Positions 1 through 10,903 of a stretch of 64,000 bases of DNA are shown here, piece after piece. The notes under the pieces are model-generated. The model made no database searches. It was given only the letters and a program-made list of their open reading frames with translations, and was not told the DNA's origin. The stretch is from Actinomycetes bacterium (GTDB taxonomy: Bacteria; Actinomycetota; Coriobacteriia; Anaerosomatales; Anaerosomataceae), in the NCBI GenBank assembly GCA_022839745.1, contig JALHJB010000008.1, positions 1 to 64,000 of the forward strand. The letters are read 5' to 3'. How positions within the stretch are numbered: position 1 is the first letter of the stretch; every line of letters begins with the position of its first letter. A program made the translations under genes and the position numbers.

Positions 1-1
1 C

Positions 2-1282
2 GCGACCGGCGAGGGCTTCGCCGACGCGCTGTGCGCAGGCCCGCTCCTGGGCTCGAAGAACTCGGTCATGCTCATGACCCAGGGCACCACGCTCACCTCA
101 GTCACCAAGACCAAGCTCGAGGCGCTCAAGGGCGACGTGGACACCTACTACGTCTTCGGCGGCACGGCCGTCATCACCGCTCCCGTGCGTTCGAGCACCC
201 AGGCGGCCCTCACGCCCGCGGCTCCTGAGCCCGAGCCTGTGGGCGCGCACGCGCTGCCCGACGTGTTCTGCACGGGCGCCGGGTGCCACGACTCCGACCG
301 CGAGGACGACATCGCGATGATGCATGTGGATCTAGCCGGCGGACAGACGGGATGCAACTACTGTCACGGCATCGCCGGCGGTCCGACGAATGACTGTCTC
401 GGCTGTCACACTGGTGAGAATGCCGTGCACGAAGACAGTCATCCGGCGGTCCCGTCCGAGCAGGGGTGCACGCAGTCCGGTTGCCACGCTGGTGGTGTCG
501 TTGCGATCCACGCCGACTGCACCAGCTGCCACAACGCGACCACCGACGTCACCGACGCCACCTGTGAGACGTGCCACGAAGCCGCCGAGCAGCACGCAGG
601 TATCGCAGCGCACACCGTCTCCGACGGTTGTTCAGTGTCCGGTTGCCATGGTACCGACGTCACCCGCATGCACGGCACCGACTTCCGTCTCTCGGGCGAG
701 GAGCCTCCTGGCTGCTCGGCCTGCCATGCTGAGGGCGTCACGCCGTCGACCACATGCCTCGGCGCGTGCCATCCGTCGGCCGGATTCGGGCTGTGGCACG
801 ACTCCCGGGTCGGACACGGTGCGCTGGAGGCCAGCATTGCCGTCAACAGCCAGGGTTGCATTTCCTGCCATGGCTCCGACCTGTTCGCTGTAACGCCGGA
901 GGGGCACGCTGGGTGCAGCTGCCACGGTGCTGCGCGGGGAGGCGGAAGCGACTCATGCGAAGGTTGCCACACCGACCCGATGGACCCGCTTGCCGAGTAT
1001 CCATACCACGTGGACTCACACGCGGTGTGGGAGCAGACGGCTCGGGGCACGCAGAGCGGGCAGTGCGTCAACTGTCACGGCCCGCAGCTTGTTGCCATCA
1101 GGCCGGCTTTCGGCTTCGAGTTCAAGGCAGACCACGGCGGCTGTGTCTGTCACTACTACGACACCCTATTCACCGAGGAGTATCAGCCTATCGGTGCCGC
1201 GACCACCGAGGCGACAGAGTGCGTGAGCTGCCATGGGGGAGTGTTCGATCCGCACGGCGGCGTTTTCATCGGGAGCCGGTAG
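2..1282 (+). CDS. Cell-wall-anchored multiheme c-type cytochrome (CWB2-multiheme fusion), 5' partial
   Basis: The gene enters from the left edge; the visible 426 codons are its C-terminal part. The first ~63 residues read as the end of a CWB2 cell-wall-binding repeat (ATGEGFADAL near the start, then YYVFGGTAVI), the module that holds Clostridium Cwp-type proteins to wall polymers. A short Pro/Glu-rich linker follows, then a ~340-residue heme region. I count nine CXXCH motifs (such as CNYCH, CTSCH, CEGCH) plus variants: three CX4CH, one CX3CH (CLGACH) and two CX1CH (CSCH, CVCH). Many scattered His could be distal ligands. Family knowledge makes it an exported protein with covalent heme; the inferred job is moving electrons through the wall. 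The signal peptide and other repeats lie outside the window. Confidence 0.85.
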   Translation, partial: ATGEGFADALCAGPLLGSKNSVMLMTQGTTLTSVTKTKLEALKGDVDTYYVFGGTAVITAPVRSSTQAALTPAAPEPEPVGAHALPDVFCTGAGCHDSDREDDIAMMHVDLAGGQTGCNYCHGIAGGPTNDCLGCHTGENAVHEDSHPAVPSEQGCTQSGCHAGGVVAIHADCTSCHNATTDVTDATCETCHEAAEQHAGIAAHTVSDGCSVSGCHGTDVTRMHGTDFRLSGEEPPGCSACHAEGVTPSTTCLGACHPSAGFGLWHDSRVGHGALEASIAVNSQGCISCHGSDLFAVTPEGHAGCSCHGAARGGGSDSCEGCHTDPMDPLAEYPYHVDSHAVWEQTARGTQSGQCVNCHGPQLVAIRPAFGFEFKADHGGCVCHYYDTLFTEEYQPIGAATTEATECVSCHGGVFDPHGGVFIGSR

Positions 1283-1379
1283 CGATACCCGGGCAGCAGT
1301 CCGGAATGCGGCACCAGCAGTGGGATCTCCACGCCGTTGCCGAGGATTCCGTGCGGGACACCAGGCCGACCGCTTGTCC

Positions 1380-1408
1380 TTGCGACTCCTCGCGGTTCCG
1401 CATATACT
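1380..1408 (+). promoter_or_regulatory. Sigma-70-type promoter of the ilv operon leader
   Basis: A -35 element TTGCGA (1380-1385) and a -10 element TATACT (1403-1408) are separated by 17 bp. They sit just upstream of the T-box-like leader of ilvD, so transcription would start near 1415 and give a leader of about 375 nt. Confidence 0.65.
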
Positions 1409-1449
1409 CGCACCCTTACCAACCGCAGAGCACTATCGGCGTTGACGGG

Positions 1450-1710
1450 GATCAGTAGAGGTCAATCCCAGCTGTAGAGAGTCGGGGACGGTGGAAGCCC
1501 GGCGCGGGACGCTTCGAAACTCACCCCAGAGCCACCCGGAAGAACGGTGCGGCGCCCGAGGCGGACGACCTCCGCAGGGGCCAGCCCAGTAAGACGGGTC
1601 GGTGGCATCCGTTACCTGCCGCATGAGTAGACGCCCGTGCATCAGGTCGGGTGTCGTTCTCGGACAGTCCGCAACGGATCCCGGAGAGCGCATACAGCCG
1701 CTCTCCGTGT
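1450..1710 (+). promoter_or_regulatory. T-box-like tRNA-Leu leader upstream of ilvD
   Basis: The stem I region closely matches the tRNA-Trp T-box at 51370 in this same window: an AGAGAG element (1476-1481), CGGGGA, then GGTGGAA (1490-1496), a specifier-loop GAAA, and a downstream CCGGAAGAACGG segment. In the Trp leader the codon TGG precedes ACC; the aligned triplet here is CTC (1520-1522) before ACC, a Leu codon, which fits branched-chain amino acid genes. A hairpin GGAGAGC/GCTCTCC (1683-1706) follows but has no T-tract. I do not find a canonical TGGNACCGCGG antiterminator core, so the 3' half may be divergent or act differently. Leu specificity is inferred from alignment by eye. Confidence 0.6.
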
Positions 1711-1791
1711 CGTCATCTCCGTGCATCCGGCTGTCCCTCACTCGCTCCATGCGGCACAGCGGATCCCCGCCCAGAGAGGCAGGGCCAGAGC

Positions 1792-3459
1792 ATGGAGCAT
1801 CGAAGCGATCGGATGAAATCGGGCCCCTCGAGGGCTCCTCATCGCAGCCTTCTCAAGGCCGACGGCCTCACAGACGAGGAGATATCGCGCCCGCTCGTTG
1901 CCGTCATCAACTCCGCGAACGAGATCATTCCCGGTCATGTGGGGATGGACCGTATCGCCGAAGCGGTCAAGACCGGCGTGCGTATCGCTGGGGGCACCCC
2001 GCTCGAGATATCCACGATCGGCGTCTGCGACGGCATCGCGATGGGCCACGACGGCATGCGGTACTCGCTCGCAAGCCGTGAGGTCATCGCCGATTCGGTG
2101 GAGATCGCGGTCTCCGCGCACGCATTCGACGCGGTCGTGCTCATCCCAAACTGCGACAAGGTCATCCCGGGCATGCTCATGGCCGCCGCGCGTCTCGATC
2201 TGCCGACCGTGGTGGTCTCGGCGGGGCCCATGCTGGCCGGTCGCTGGGAGAATCGGCATGTGGATCTCGACACTGTGTTCACCGCCGTTGGCGCACACGC
2301 CGCAGGCGAGGTCAGCGACGCGTCACTCCTCGAGCTCGAGAACAACGCCTGTCCCACGTGCGGCAGCTGCGCTGGCATGTTCACCGCCAACTCGATGAAC
2401 TGCCTCACCGAGGCCATCGGCCTCGGTCTGCCGGGCAACGGCACCGTTCCGGCCGTCTACTCGGAGCGCATCCGCCTCGCCAAGCGCGCCGGCATGCAGG
2501 TCATGCGGATGCTTGAGCGAGGCATCACCGCCCGTCAGATCATGACGCCCGCCGCCATTGGCAACGCGATGACCGTCGATATGGCCTTTGGTGGTTCCTC
2601 GAACACCGTGCTGCACCTTACCGCCATCGCCGCCGAGGCCGGTGCTCCGATCACGCTCGACGACTGGCAGGCTGTCTCCGAGCGCACGCCCAATCTCGTG
2701 CGTGTCTCCCCGGCGGGCGAGATACACATCGAGGACCTCTATTTCGCGGGCGGCATCCCCGCCATCATGGCCGAGCTCGCCAAGGCCGGGCATATCGACA
2801 CCGCCGCGCTCACCGTCACCGGCGGCACGGTGGCCGAGAACCTGGCGGCCGTGTCAGGGGCCGACGGCCGCGTCATCCGCACGCTTGATGACCCGTACGC
2901 GCCCTTTGGCGGGCTGCGCGTGATGAAGGGCAACCTCGCTCCCGCGGGCGCGGTGGTGAAGCAGTCAGCGGTGGCGCCCGAGATGCGCCAGCACAGCGGC
3001 CCCGCGCGGGTCTTCGAGTCCGAGGAAGCCGCGAGCGCGGCCATCCTCGGCGGAGAGATCCGCGAGGGCGACGTGATCGTCATCCGCTACGAAGGTCCCA
3101 AGGGCGGACCGGGCATGCGCGAGATGCTTTCGCCGACGGCGTCGGTCAAGGGCCGGGGGCTTGCCACGAGCGTTGCGCTCATCACCGACGGGCGCTTCAG
3201 CGGCGCCACATCGGGTGCGTCCATCGGGCATGTGAGCCCCGAGGCGGCCGCTGGCGGGCCGATCGCGCTTGTGCGCGAGGGCGACACCATCTCTATCGAC
3301 ATCGACGCGGGGGCGCTCACGCTCGACGTCGACGAAGCGGAGCTCGACGCCCGTCGTGCCGCGTGGGTGGCGCCCGAGCCCAAGGCGAAGCGCGGCTACC
3401 TTGCCCGCTATGCCCGGTTCGTGACCGGGGCCGAGCGGGGGGCGGTGCTCGAATGCTGA
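1792..3459 (+). CDS. ilvD: Dihydroxy-acid dehydratase
   Basis: It dehydrates 2,3-dihydroxyisovalerate and 2,3-dihydroxy-3-methylvalerate to the keto acids of valine and isoleucine. The 555-residue product has the usual IlvD/Edd length. The N-terminus reads [11 protein letters not shown]; the Fe-S cluster cysteines sit in IPNCDK and [10 protein letters not shown], and the C-terminal signature [10 protein letters not shown] is present. I chose ATG 1792 because the family alignment begins just after it and GAGAGG (1774-1779) precedes it; an in-frame ATG at 1651 would add 47 unrelated residues from the leader. It is the first gene of the ilvD-B-N-C run behind the T-box-like leader. Confidence 0.95.
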   Translation: MEHRSDRMKSGPSRAPHRSLLKADGLTDEEISRPLVAVINSANEIIPGHVGMDRIAEAVKTGVRIAGGTPLEISTIGVCDGIAMGHDGMRYSLASREVIADSVEIAVSAHAFDAVVLIPNCDKVIPGMLMAAARLDLPTVVVSAGPMLAGRWENRHVDLDTVFTAVGAHAAGEVSDASLLELENNACPTCGSCAGMFTANSMNCLTEAIGLGLPGNGTVPAVYSERIRLAKRAGMQVMRMLERGITARQIMTPAAIGNAMTVDMAFGGSSNTVLHLTAIAAEAGAPITLDDWQAVSERTPNLVRVSPAGEIHIEDLYFAGGIPAIMAELAKAGHIDTAALTVTGGTVAENLAAVSGADGRVIRTLDDPYAPFGGLRVMKGNLAPAGAVVKQSAVAPEMRQHSGPARVFESEEAASAAILGGEIREGDVIVIRYEGPKGGPGMREMLSPTASVKGRGLATSVALITDGRFSGATSGASIGHVSPEAAAGGPIALVREGDTISIDIDAGALTLDVDEAELDARRAAWVAPEPKAKRGYLARYARFVTGAERGAVLEC

Positions 3460-3529
3460 AAGCGCACGGAACGCGGCCGCGGGGCAGGGATGTCGATCAG
3501 GCACGACGAACCGATCGGGAGGTGAACGC

Positions 3530-5278
3530 ATGAAGATGACCGGCGCACAGGCCATGGTCAGATTGTTGCAGAAAGAGGGTGTCGAGGTCGTATTCGGCTA
3601 CCCGGGCGGTGTGGTGCTGCCGTTGTTCGACGCGCTCTACGAAGCGGAGGGCATCAGGGTCATCCTCACGCGCCACGAGCAGGGCGCCACGCACGCTGCC
3701 GATGCGTACGCGCGGGTCACCGGCAAGCCCGGCGTGGTGATCGTCACGAGTGGCCCGGGGGCAGCCAACACCGTGACCGGCATAGCGAACGCCTACATGG
3801 ACTCGGTGCCGATCGTGGTGATCACCGGGCAGGTGGCCACGCACGTGCTGGGCACCGATGCCTTCCAGGAGACCGACATCACCGGGATCACCATCCCCAT
3901 CACCAAGCACAACTACCTTGTCGACGATCCTGCCGACATCCCCTCCATCATGGCGGAGGCGTTCCATATCGCATCCACGGGTCGTCCCGGCCCGGTGCTG
4001 ATCGACTTGCCGGTCGACGTATCACGCGGCGAGATCGACTTCACGTATCCGGAGCGTGTGAACCTCCCCGGCTACAAGCCCACTGTGAAGGGGCATGCCA
4101 AGCAGGTCCATCAGGCCGCTGCGCTCATCGCCAAGGCCCGCAAGCCGCTGCTTTACGTGGGCGGCGGCGTGCTGTCGAGCAACGGCGCGAAGGAGCTCAA
4201 GGAGCTTGCCGAGCTGATGCAGCTTCCCGTGGTGACCACGCTCATGGGCAAAGGCGCGTTCCCTGAGGACCACCACCTGTTCGTGGGAATGCCGGGCATG
4301 CACGGCGGCAAGTTCACCAACTATGCGATCACGGAGACCGATCTGCTCCTGGGCGTGGGTGTTCGCTTCGACGACCGGGTGACCGGCAAGCTCGCCACCT
4401 TCGCGAGCAAGGCCAAGGTAGTGCACGTGGACGTGGACCCGGCCGAGATCGGCAAGAACCGTCCCGTTGACGTGCCGATCGTCGGCGACGCCAGGGCGGT
4501 GATTTCGGCGATCACCGCCGAGCTTCGCAAGATGAACGCCGAGCCACGCACCGACGCCTGGATGCACGTGATCGATGACTGGCGGGCGCGGTATCCGTTC
4601 CACTACCACACCAGTGAGACGGCGATCATGCCGCAGTACGTGGTGGAGCGCGTGCGTGAGCTCACCAAGGGCAGGCCCACGGTGTTCACCACCGAGGTGG
4701 GGCAGAACCAGATGTGGGCGTGCCAGTACCTGCGCATCACCGAGCCGCGCACCTGGGTGTCCTCCGGCGGCCTCGGCACGATGGGATTCGGCCTGCCGGC
4801 TGCCATCGGCGCTCAGCTCGGGCGGCCTGACCACCTGGTCATCGACATCGCGGGCGATGGCTCCATCCAGATGAACTCGCAGGAGCTTGCCACGGCGGCG
4901 ATCAACAAGCTGCCGGTGAAGGTGGTCATCCTCAACAACGGTTACCTCGGCATGGTGCGTCAGTGGCAGGAGCTCTTCTACGAGCACCGCTACTCCTCTT
5001 CCACGCTGCCGCAGGACTGCCCCGACTTCGTGAAGCTGGCCGAGGCGTACGGGTGCTTCGGTATCCGGGCCACGACGCCCGCCGAGCTCGACGATGCGCT
5101 CGTGGCTGCGTTTGCCTACGACGGGCCGGCCATCGTGGACGTGCGCGTCGAGCGCGAAGAGAACGTGTTCCCCATGGTCGCGCCGGGCGGCTCGATCGAC
5201 GAGATGCTTGGCGGCATCCCTGGAGGCCCGGTCTCCGAGATGCTGGATGAGGAGCTCTTCGAGGAGGTGTGGGAGTAG
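3530..5278 (+). CDS. ilvB: Acetolactate synthase, large (catalytic) subunit
   Basis: This TPP-dependent enzyme condenses two pyruvates, or pyruvate plus 2-oxobutyrate, in the first common step of Val/Leu/Ile synthesis. The 582-residue protein has the three TPP-enzyme domains: the N-terminal Pyr domain with GYPGGVVLP and the catalytic Glu in RHEQGA, a central domain, and the C-terminal TPP-binding segment [11 protein letters not shown] followed by [12 protein letters not shown]. Start ATG 3530 has a GGGAGG ribosome site. Its TAG stop is directly followed by the ATG of the small subunit, so the two are probably translationally coupled. Confidence 0.96.
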   Translation: MKMTGAQAMVRLLQKEGVEVVFGYPGGVVLPLFDALYEAEGIRVILTRHEQGATHAADAYARVTGKPGVVIVTSGPGAANTVTGIANAYMDSVPIVVITGQVATHVLGTDAFQETDITGITIPITKHNYLVDDPADIPSIMAEAFHIASTGRPGPVLIDLPVDVSRGEIDFTYPERVNLPGYKPTVKGHAKQVHQAAALIAKARKPLLYVGGGVLSSNGAKELKELAELMQLPVVTTLMGKGAFPEDHHLFVGMPGMHGGKFTNYAITETDLLLGVGVRFDDRVTGKLATFASKAKVVHVDVDPAEIGKNRPVDVPIVGDARAVISAITAELRKMNAEPRTDAWMHVIDDWRARYPFHYHTSETAIMPQYVVERVRELTKGRPTVFTTEVGQNQMWACQYLRITEPRTWVSSGGLGTMGFGLPAAIGAQLGRPDHLVIDIAGDGSIQMNSQELATAAINKLPVKVVILNNGYLGMVRQWQELFYEHRYSSSTLPQDCPDFVKLAEAYGCFGIRATTPAELDDALVAAFAYDGPAIVDVRVEREENVFPMVAPGGSIDEMLGGIPGGPVSEMLDEELFEEVWE

Positions 5279-6777
<1,499 letters not shown>

Positions 6778-6868
6778 GCATCACCGCCGCTTCATGCCGG
6801 GAGCGGCGTTAGGCACCACAGCGTCGTCCATGGGGGGCGACGACACCCCTGAGAGGAAGAGAGCAACG

Positions 6869-8014
6869 ATGCAGAAGAAGTACCTGATGACCCCGGGCCC
6901 CACACCGGTACCCGCGGAGGTGCTACTCACGCAGGCCGCGCCGATCATCCACCACCGCACGCCCGACTTCTCGGCGGCCTTCAAGCAGGCGATCGAAGGT
7001 CTGAAGTACGTCTTCCAGACCGAAGGCGACGTGCTGTTGTTCGCCTGCTCGGGCACCGGCGTGATGGAGGCCGCGATCGCCAACAGCTTCTGCGCTGGCG
7101 ACAGCGTCATCGTGTGCCGCAACGGCAAGTTCGGTGACCGCCAGAAGAACATCGCCGAGGTCTACGGCCTGAACGTCATCGACCTCCAGTACGAGTGGAC
7201 GAGCGTGGTCGATCCCGCCGATGTGGCGACAGCCCTTGCCGAGAACCCCGGCGTTCGCGGTGTCATCGTCACGCAGAGCGAGACCTCCTCGGGCGTGCTC
7301 AACGACGTGAAGGCCATCGGCGCTATCGTCAAAGAATACCCCGACACGATCCTCATCGTGGACAGCATCACCGGCATCGGCGCGGTGGAGTGCAAGACCG
7401 ACGAGTGGGGCCTCGACATCGTCATGACCGGCTCGCAGAAGGGCCTCATGCTCCCGCCGGGCCTGGCCGCTTGCACGGTGTCCGAGAAGGCGTGGAAGGC
7501 CTACGAGCGCTCAACGCTGCCCAAGTTCTACTTCGACTTCATGAAGTACAAGAAGAACATCGCCAACGACACCACGCCGTTCACGCCCGCCGTGTCGCTC
7601 GTGCTCGGGCTCAACGTCGCGCTGAAGATGATCATGGACGAGGGCCTGGAGAACACCATCGCCCGTCACTCGCGCCTGGCCGAGGCCACCCGGCGCGGCT
7701 GTGAAGCGCTGGGCCTGAAGCTCTTCGCGCCTGCAGAGGGCCGCGGTTCCGCGGTCACGCCGGTGTGGGTGCCCGAGGGCGTGGACGGCAAGAAGATCGT
7801 CAGCATCCTGAAGAACAAGTACGGCATCACGATCGCCGGTGGGCAGGACGACTACGCGGGTCGCATCTTCCGTGTGGGACACCTCGGCTACTTCGGCGAG
7901 TTCGACATCATCACCACGCTCGCCGGTCTCGAGATGACGCTCGCCGAGCTCGGGTATGAGTTCGAGCGCGGCGCGGGCATCGTGGCGGCGGAAGCCGTCT
8001 TCATGGGGGAGTAG
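6869..8014 (+). CDS. Class V aminotransferase, probable phosphoserine/alanine-glyoxylate type
   Basis: This 381-residue PLP enzyme belongs to the alanine-glyoxylate/serine-pyruvate aminotransferase family. It begins KKYLMTPGPTPVP, has the substrate motif IIHHRTPDF and the PLP-lysine motif TGSQKGLMLPPG. I chose ATG 6869 because GAGAGGAAGAGAG precedes it and the family N-terminus starts there. It is followed directly by serA and no classical serC is seen nearby, so it may supply the phosphoserine transamination step. That role is inferred from position; the family also includes serine- and alanine-glyoxylate aminotransferases. Confidence 0.8.
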   Translation: MQKKYLMTPGPTPVPAEVLLTQAAPIIHHRTPDFSAAFKQAIEGLKYVFQTEGDVLLFACSGTGVMEAAIANSFCAGDSVIVCRNGKFGDRQKNIAEVYGLNVIDLQYEWTSVVDPADVATALAENPGVRGVIVTQSETSSGVLNDVKAIGAIVKEYPDTILIVDSITGIGAVECKTDEWGLDIVMTGSQKGLMLPPGLAACTVSEKAWKAYERSTLPKFYFDFMKYKKNIANDTTPFTPAVSLVLGLNVALKMIMDEGLENTIARHSRLAEATRRGCEALGLKLFAPAEGRGSAVTPVWVPEGVDGKKIVSILKNKYGITIAGGQDDYAGRIFRVGHLGYFGEFDIITTLAGLEMTLAELGYEFERGAGIVAAEAVFMGE

Positions 8015-8089
8015 GGGCGATCAGACCGGAGCCGCCACCGCACACTGAACCGCGGCCTCGCCGCCGCGAAAGGGGAGTAGAGAGAAGAC

Positions 8090-9673
8090 ATGAAGGTACT
8101 TGTAGCTGACAAGATCTCGGACACTGGTATCGAGAAGCTGCGCGCCGGTGGATACGAGGTCGACGTGAAGACGGGTCTTGCTGAAGACGAGCTCGTGGCG
8201 ATCATCCCCGAGTACGACGCCATGATCGTGCGTTCGGCCACCAAGGCCACCCGCCCGATCATCGAGGCGGGCGTGAACCTCAAGATCATTGGTCGCGCCG
8301 GCGTGGGGATCGACAACGTGGACGTGGCAGCGGCCACCGAGCGCGGCGTGATCGTGTGCAACGCGCCCACGTCGAACGTGGTGTCAGCCGCCGAGCAGAC
8401 CATCACGCTGATGCTCGCGACCGCGCGTAACACCGCGCAGGCCAATGCGAGCATGAAGCAGGGCAAGTGGGAGCGCTCCAAGTTCACCGGCACCGAGGTG
8501 TACGAGAAGACACTGGCGATCATCGGCCTTGGGCGCATCGGCACGCTGGTGGCCGAGCGTGCCCGTGGGCTCGGCATGAACCTCATCGGGTACGACCCCT
8601 ACATCAGCGAGGAGCGCGCCGCGGCGCTTGGCGTGACGCTCTATGACACGATCGACGAGCTCCTGCCGCTGGCCGACTTCATCACGGTGCACCTGCCAAA
8701 GACGAAGGAGACCATCGGCATGTTCGGCGCCGAGCAGTTCGCCAAGATGAAGAACGGCGTGCGCCTCGTGAACACTGCCCGCGGTGGCATCTACCAGACG
8801 GACGCGCTCGTGGAGGCTCTCAAGAGCGGCAAGGTGGCCTCGGCCGGTATCGATGTGTTCGAGACCGAGCCGTGCACGGAATCGCCGCTGCATGAGCTCG
8901 AGAACGTGGTGCTGACGCCGCACCTCGGCGCCTCGACCGAGGAGGCGCAGGACCGCGCCGGCGATCAGATCGCCGACCTCGTGGCGGCGGGGCTGCGTGG
9001 CGACATGGTCGATACCGCGGTGAACATCGCGCCGGTGGCGCCCGAGGTCATGGAGGCTGTGGGGCCGTATCTGCCGGTCGCGGAGGCGCTGGGCGCAGGC
9101 ATCGGCCAGATCGCGCGTGGTCCGGTGAGCGAGATCGAGGTGCACTTCATCGGGCACCTCGCCGAGCAGGACACGCGGATTCTGAAGACCGCGATGCTCA
9201 AGGGGTTGCTGACGGTGGTCGGCCAGGACGCGGTGAACTTCGTGAATGCAAACCTCTACGCCGAGCAGCGCGGGATCTCCGTGACGGAGAACAAGCGCGT
9301 TGAGAGCATGGATTACGTGAGCCTGATGGTCGTTGTGGCCAAGAGCGGTGACCGCGAGTTCAAGCTCGGTGCCACGCTCATGGGCAAGAAGAACGAGGCA
9401 CGCCTCGTGGTGTTCAACGACTTCCCCATCGACATGGCGCCGTCGCATCACATGCTGTTCCTCGAGTACAGCGACGTGCCTGGCGTGGTGGGCAAGGTGG
9501 GTACTGCGCTTGGCGAGAACGGCATCAACATCGCGTCCATGCAGGTGGGCCGCACGGGCGAGGGCGGTACGGCGCTCATGGCCCTGAACGTAGATTCGGC
9601 GATCCCCGATGCGCTCATGGAGCGCATCAACGCCAAGGCCGAGGTGTCCGAGGCATGGAGCGTTGAGCTGTAG
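8090..9673 (+). CDS. serA: D-3-phosphoglycerate dehydrogenase
   Basis: It oxidises 3-phosphoglycerate with NAD+ in the first step of serine synthesis. The 527-residue protein is the long form: an N-terminal catalytic domain, NAD-binding GLGRIGTLVAERA, the catalytic Arg and Glu around NTARGG and DVFETEP, the His in LTPHLGAST, an intervening ASB domain, and a C-terminal ACT domain (FLEYSDVPGVVGKVG, residues ~450-527) that normally senses serine. GGGGAG precedes ATG 8090. It follows the class V aminotransferase by 75 bp; a hairpin terminator lies shortly after the stop. Confidence 0.95.
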   Translation: MKVLVADKISDTGIEKLRAGGYEVDVKTGLAEDELVAIIPEYDAMIVRSATKATRPIIEAGVNLKIIGRAGVGIDNVDVAAATERGVIVCNAPTSNVVSAAEQTITLMLATARNTAQANASMKQGKWERSKFTGTEVYEKTLAIIGLGRIGTLVAERARGLGMNLIGYDPYISEERAAALGVTLYDTIDELLPLADFITVHLPKTKETIGMFGAEQFAKMKNGVRLVNTARGGIYQTDALVEALKSGKVASAGIDVFETEPCTESPLHELENVVLTPHLGASTEEAQDRAGDQIADLVAAGLRGDMVDTAVNIAPVAPEVMEAVGPYLPVAEALGAGIGQIARGPVSEIEVHFIGHLAEQDTRILKTAMLKGLLTVVGQDAVNFVNANLYAEQRGISVTENKRVESMDYVSLMVVVAKSGDREFKLGATLMGKKNEARLVVFNDFPIDMAPSHHMLFLEYSDVPGVVGKVGTALGENGINIASMQVGRTGEGGTALMALNVDSAIPDALMERINAKAEVSEAWSVEL

Positions 9674-9696
9674 GCGGTAGACACACGCGTTGGCTC

Positions 9697-9725
9697 GAAG
9701 AGGCTCCGCTCAGCGGGGCCTCTTC
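9697..9725 (+). terminator. Hairpin terminator after serA
   Basis: A strong dyad pairs GAAGAGGC plus CCGCT with AGCGG plus GCCTCTTC around a 1-nt loop, with one T/G mismatch. It lies 23 bp after the serA stop. Only a short T-containing stretch follows, so termination efficiency is uncertain. Confidence 0.6.
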
Positions 9726-9981
9726 CGCTCGTGTCGCCCACTTTTGGCGTGCTGATGCAGCGGGCGTGCTGATGCTGCGGACGCGTGGCGGCACGCCCCG
9801 GCCGTATGCTGGTTCGCAAATCTGAGCTGTGGACCACGGGGCCCTGTTTGGCGAAGTCAGCAAGTTGGCGAATCGGGCTGTTCGCATATGTGCTGACTGC
9901 CCGCTCTGGCGCTGGTAGAGACGGTCCGCGTGTCTTGCGTGCGGCCTTCAGGCAGGCGATAGCTCCTGCGGTCCTTGTTAC

Positions 9982-10162
9982 CCCTGTGTGGCCCTGTGTG
10001 GCCCAGACGGCCCTGTGTGTGGCCCTGTGTGGCCCAGACGGCCCTGTGTGTGGCCATGTGGTGCGGCCCAGGCGACCCTGTGTGGCCCTGTGTGGTCCAC
10101 GACCCTGTGTGACCATGTGCGGCCTGCCGGCCATGTGCGCTGCCGTGTGCGGCCCTGGTCGG
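9982..10162. repeat. Degenerate tandem repeat (six copies, 27-34 bp)
   Basis: Six head-to-tail copies begin with CCCTGTGTG or a variant: 9982-10010, 10011-10041, 10042-10075, 10076-10102, 10103-10130 and 10131-10162. The first two copies end identically (GGCCCAGACGG) and differ by one GT; later copies diverge. The array lies in the ~810-bp non-coding gap between serA and the XRE gene. Apart from this array and the serA terminator, I see no convincing gene in 9726-10485. Confidence 0.75.
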
Positions 10163-10485
10163 CATCATCAGCGGCCCTATGCCGTTCAGCGCGGCTGCGC
10201 GCGATTCTGCGCCGACTCGTGTGGCTATGCTTGTCGCTCCCACTCACCGCGTGCCGCCCAGTCTCGCGGGCGTTGGCAGGCTTGTGAACATCGGAGTTGA
10301 TGATTGTGCGAACAACACGATACGAGCGTCTTCGGTAGGGAACGCAGGTTTGCGAACCGCACCAGGCGTGGTGCGGGGTCAACGGACGCGGATGCGAGAT
10401 GGGCGCCCAGGTTGACGTCCGGTATGCGTCCAGTTGACCTGTGTGCACTACGCTGTCCCGGTCGTCCTCACAAAGGGGTAGGGGC

Positions 10486-10869
10486 ATGGAGCGAGAATTT
10501 CCAAGATCGGTGGCCGATGAACTTGAGGAGATGCAGGAGTGCGCTCGTCGACGACACAGGCCGTATCCACCTCGCGGTGAACTCACGGAGGAGGAGCTCG
10601 GGGACTTCCTGAGCGGGGTTCGCGCCGAGATGTTGCACGCCCGGCTGCGGGCGGGGCTTACACAGGCACAAGTGGCGGCGATGATGGACACGACCAAGAG
10701 CGCTGTCTCGCGCCTGGAGCGGCTGGGCCCCAACAGTCCATCGCTTACCACCATGTGCCGTTACGCGAACGCGATCGAATGTCGTTTCCAGGTCCGCTTT
10801 GCTCCCAAGTGTCCGCCAGCAGACCGGCCGTTCTGGTGGCCGGATGAGGATCCTGAGCCCTGGGTGTAG
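10486..10869 (+). CDS. XRE-family helix-turn-helix protein
   Basis: A 127-residue DNA-binding protein. The HTH spans roughly residues 47-100 (LRAGLTQAQVAAMM, then SAVSRLE), as in XRE and HigA/HipB-type antitoxins. The Pro/Trp-rich C-terminus (PFWWPDEDPEPW) is unusual. ATG 10486 has a purine-rich ribosome site (AAAGGGGTAGGGG). No toxin gene is adjacent: it stands alone between the repeat-bearing gap and the leuA leader. It could be an orphan antitoxin or a local regulator; its target is not evident. Confidence 0.75.
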   Translation: MEREFPRSVADELEEMQECARRRHRPYPPRGELTEEELGDFLSGVRAEMLHARLRAGLTQAQVAAMMDTTKSAVSRLERLGPNSPSLTTMCRYANAIECRFQVRFAPKCPPADRPFWWPDEDPEPWV

Positions 10870-10890
10870 GCGAGCATCCCGCCCCTGCGC

Positions 10891-10896
10891 TATACT
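10891..10896 (+). promoter_or_regulatory. -10 element of the leuA leader promoter
   Basis: TATACT (10891-10896) lies 7 bp upstream of the leader-peptide ATG (10904), so the transcript would begin at or next to that ATG. No clear -35 element is seen. Confidence 0.5.
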
Positions 10897-10903
10897 CCCG
10901 CAC

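Noticed and set aside
1450..1660. Cobalamin riboswitch upstream of ilvD (GGTGGAAGCCC and GCCAG resemble parts of it).
   Set aside because: The order of elements fits the T-box stem I of the trp leader much better, and the B12-box region is not convincing.
1651..1791. Extended N-terminus of IlvD from ATG 1651.
   Set aside because: The added residues match no family member and fall in the leader; ATG 1792 has a ribosome site and the correct family start.
9982..10162. CRISPR array.
   Set aside because: Units are contiguous, degenerate and without unique spacers; no cas genes nearby.
9809..10361. Miniature mobile element bounded by GGTTCGCAAATC and GGTTTGCGAACC.
   Set aside because: The ends match imperfectly, no target duplication is seen, and the interior shows only the tandem repeat.
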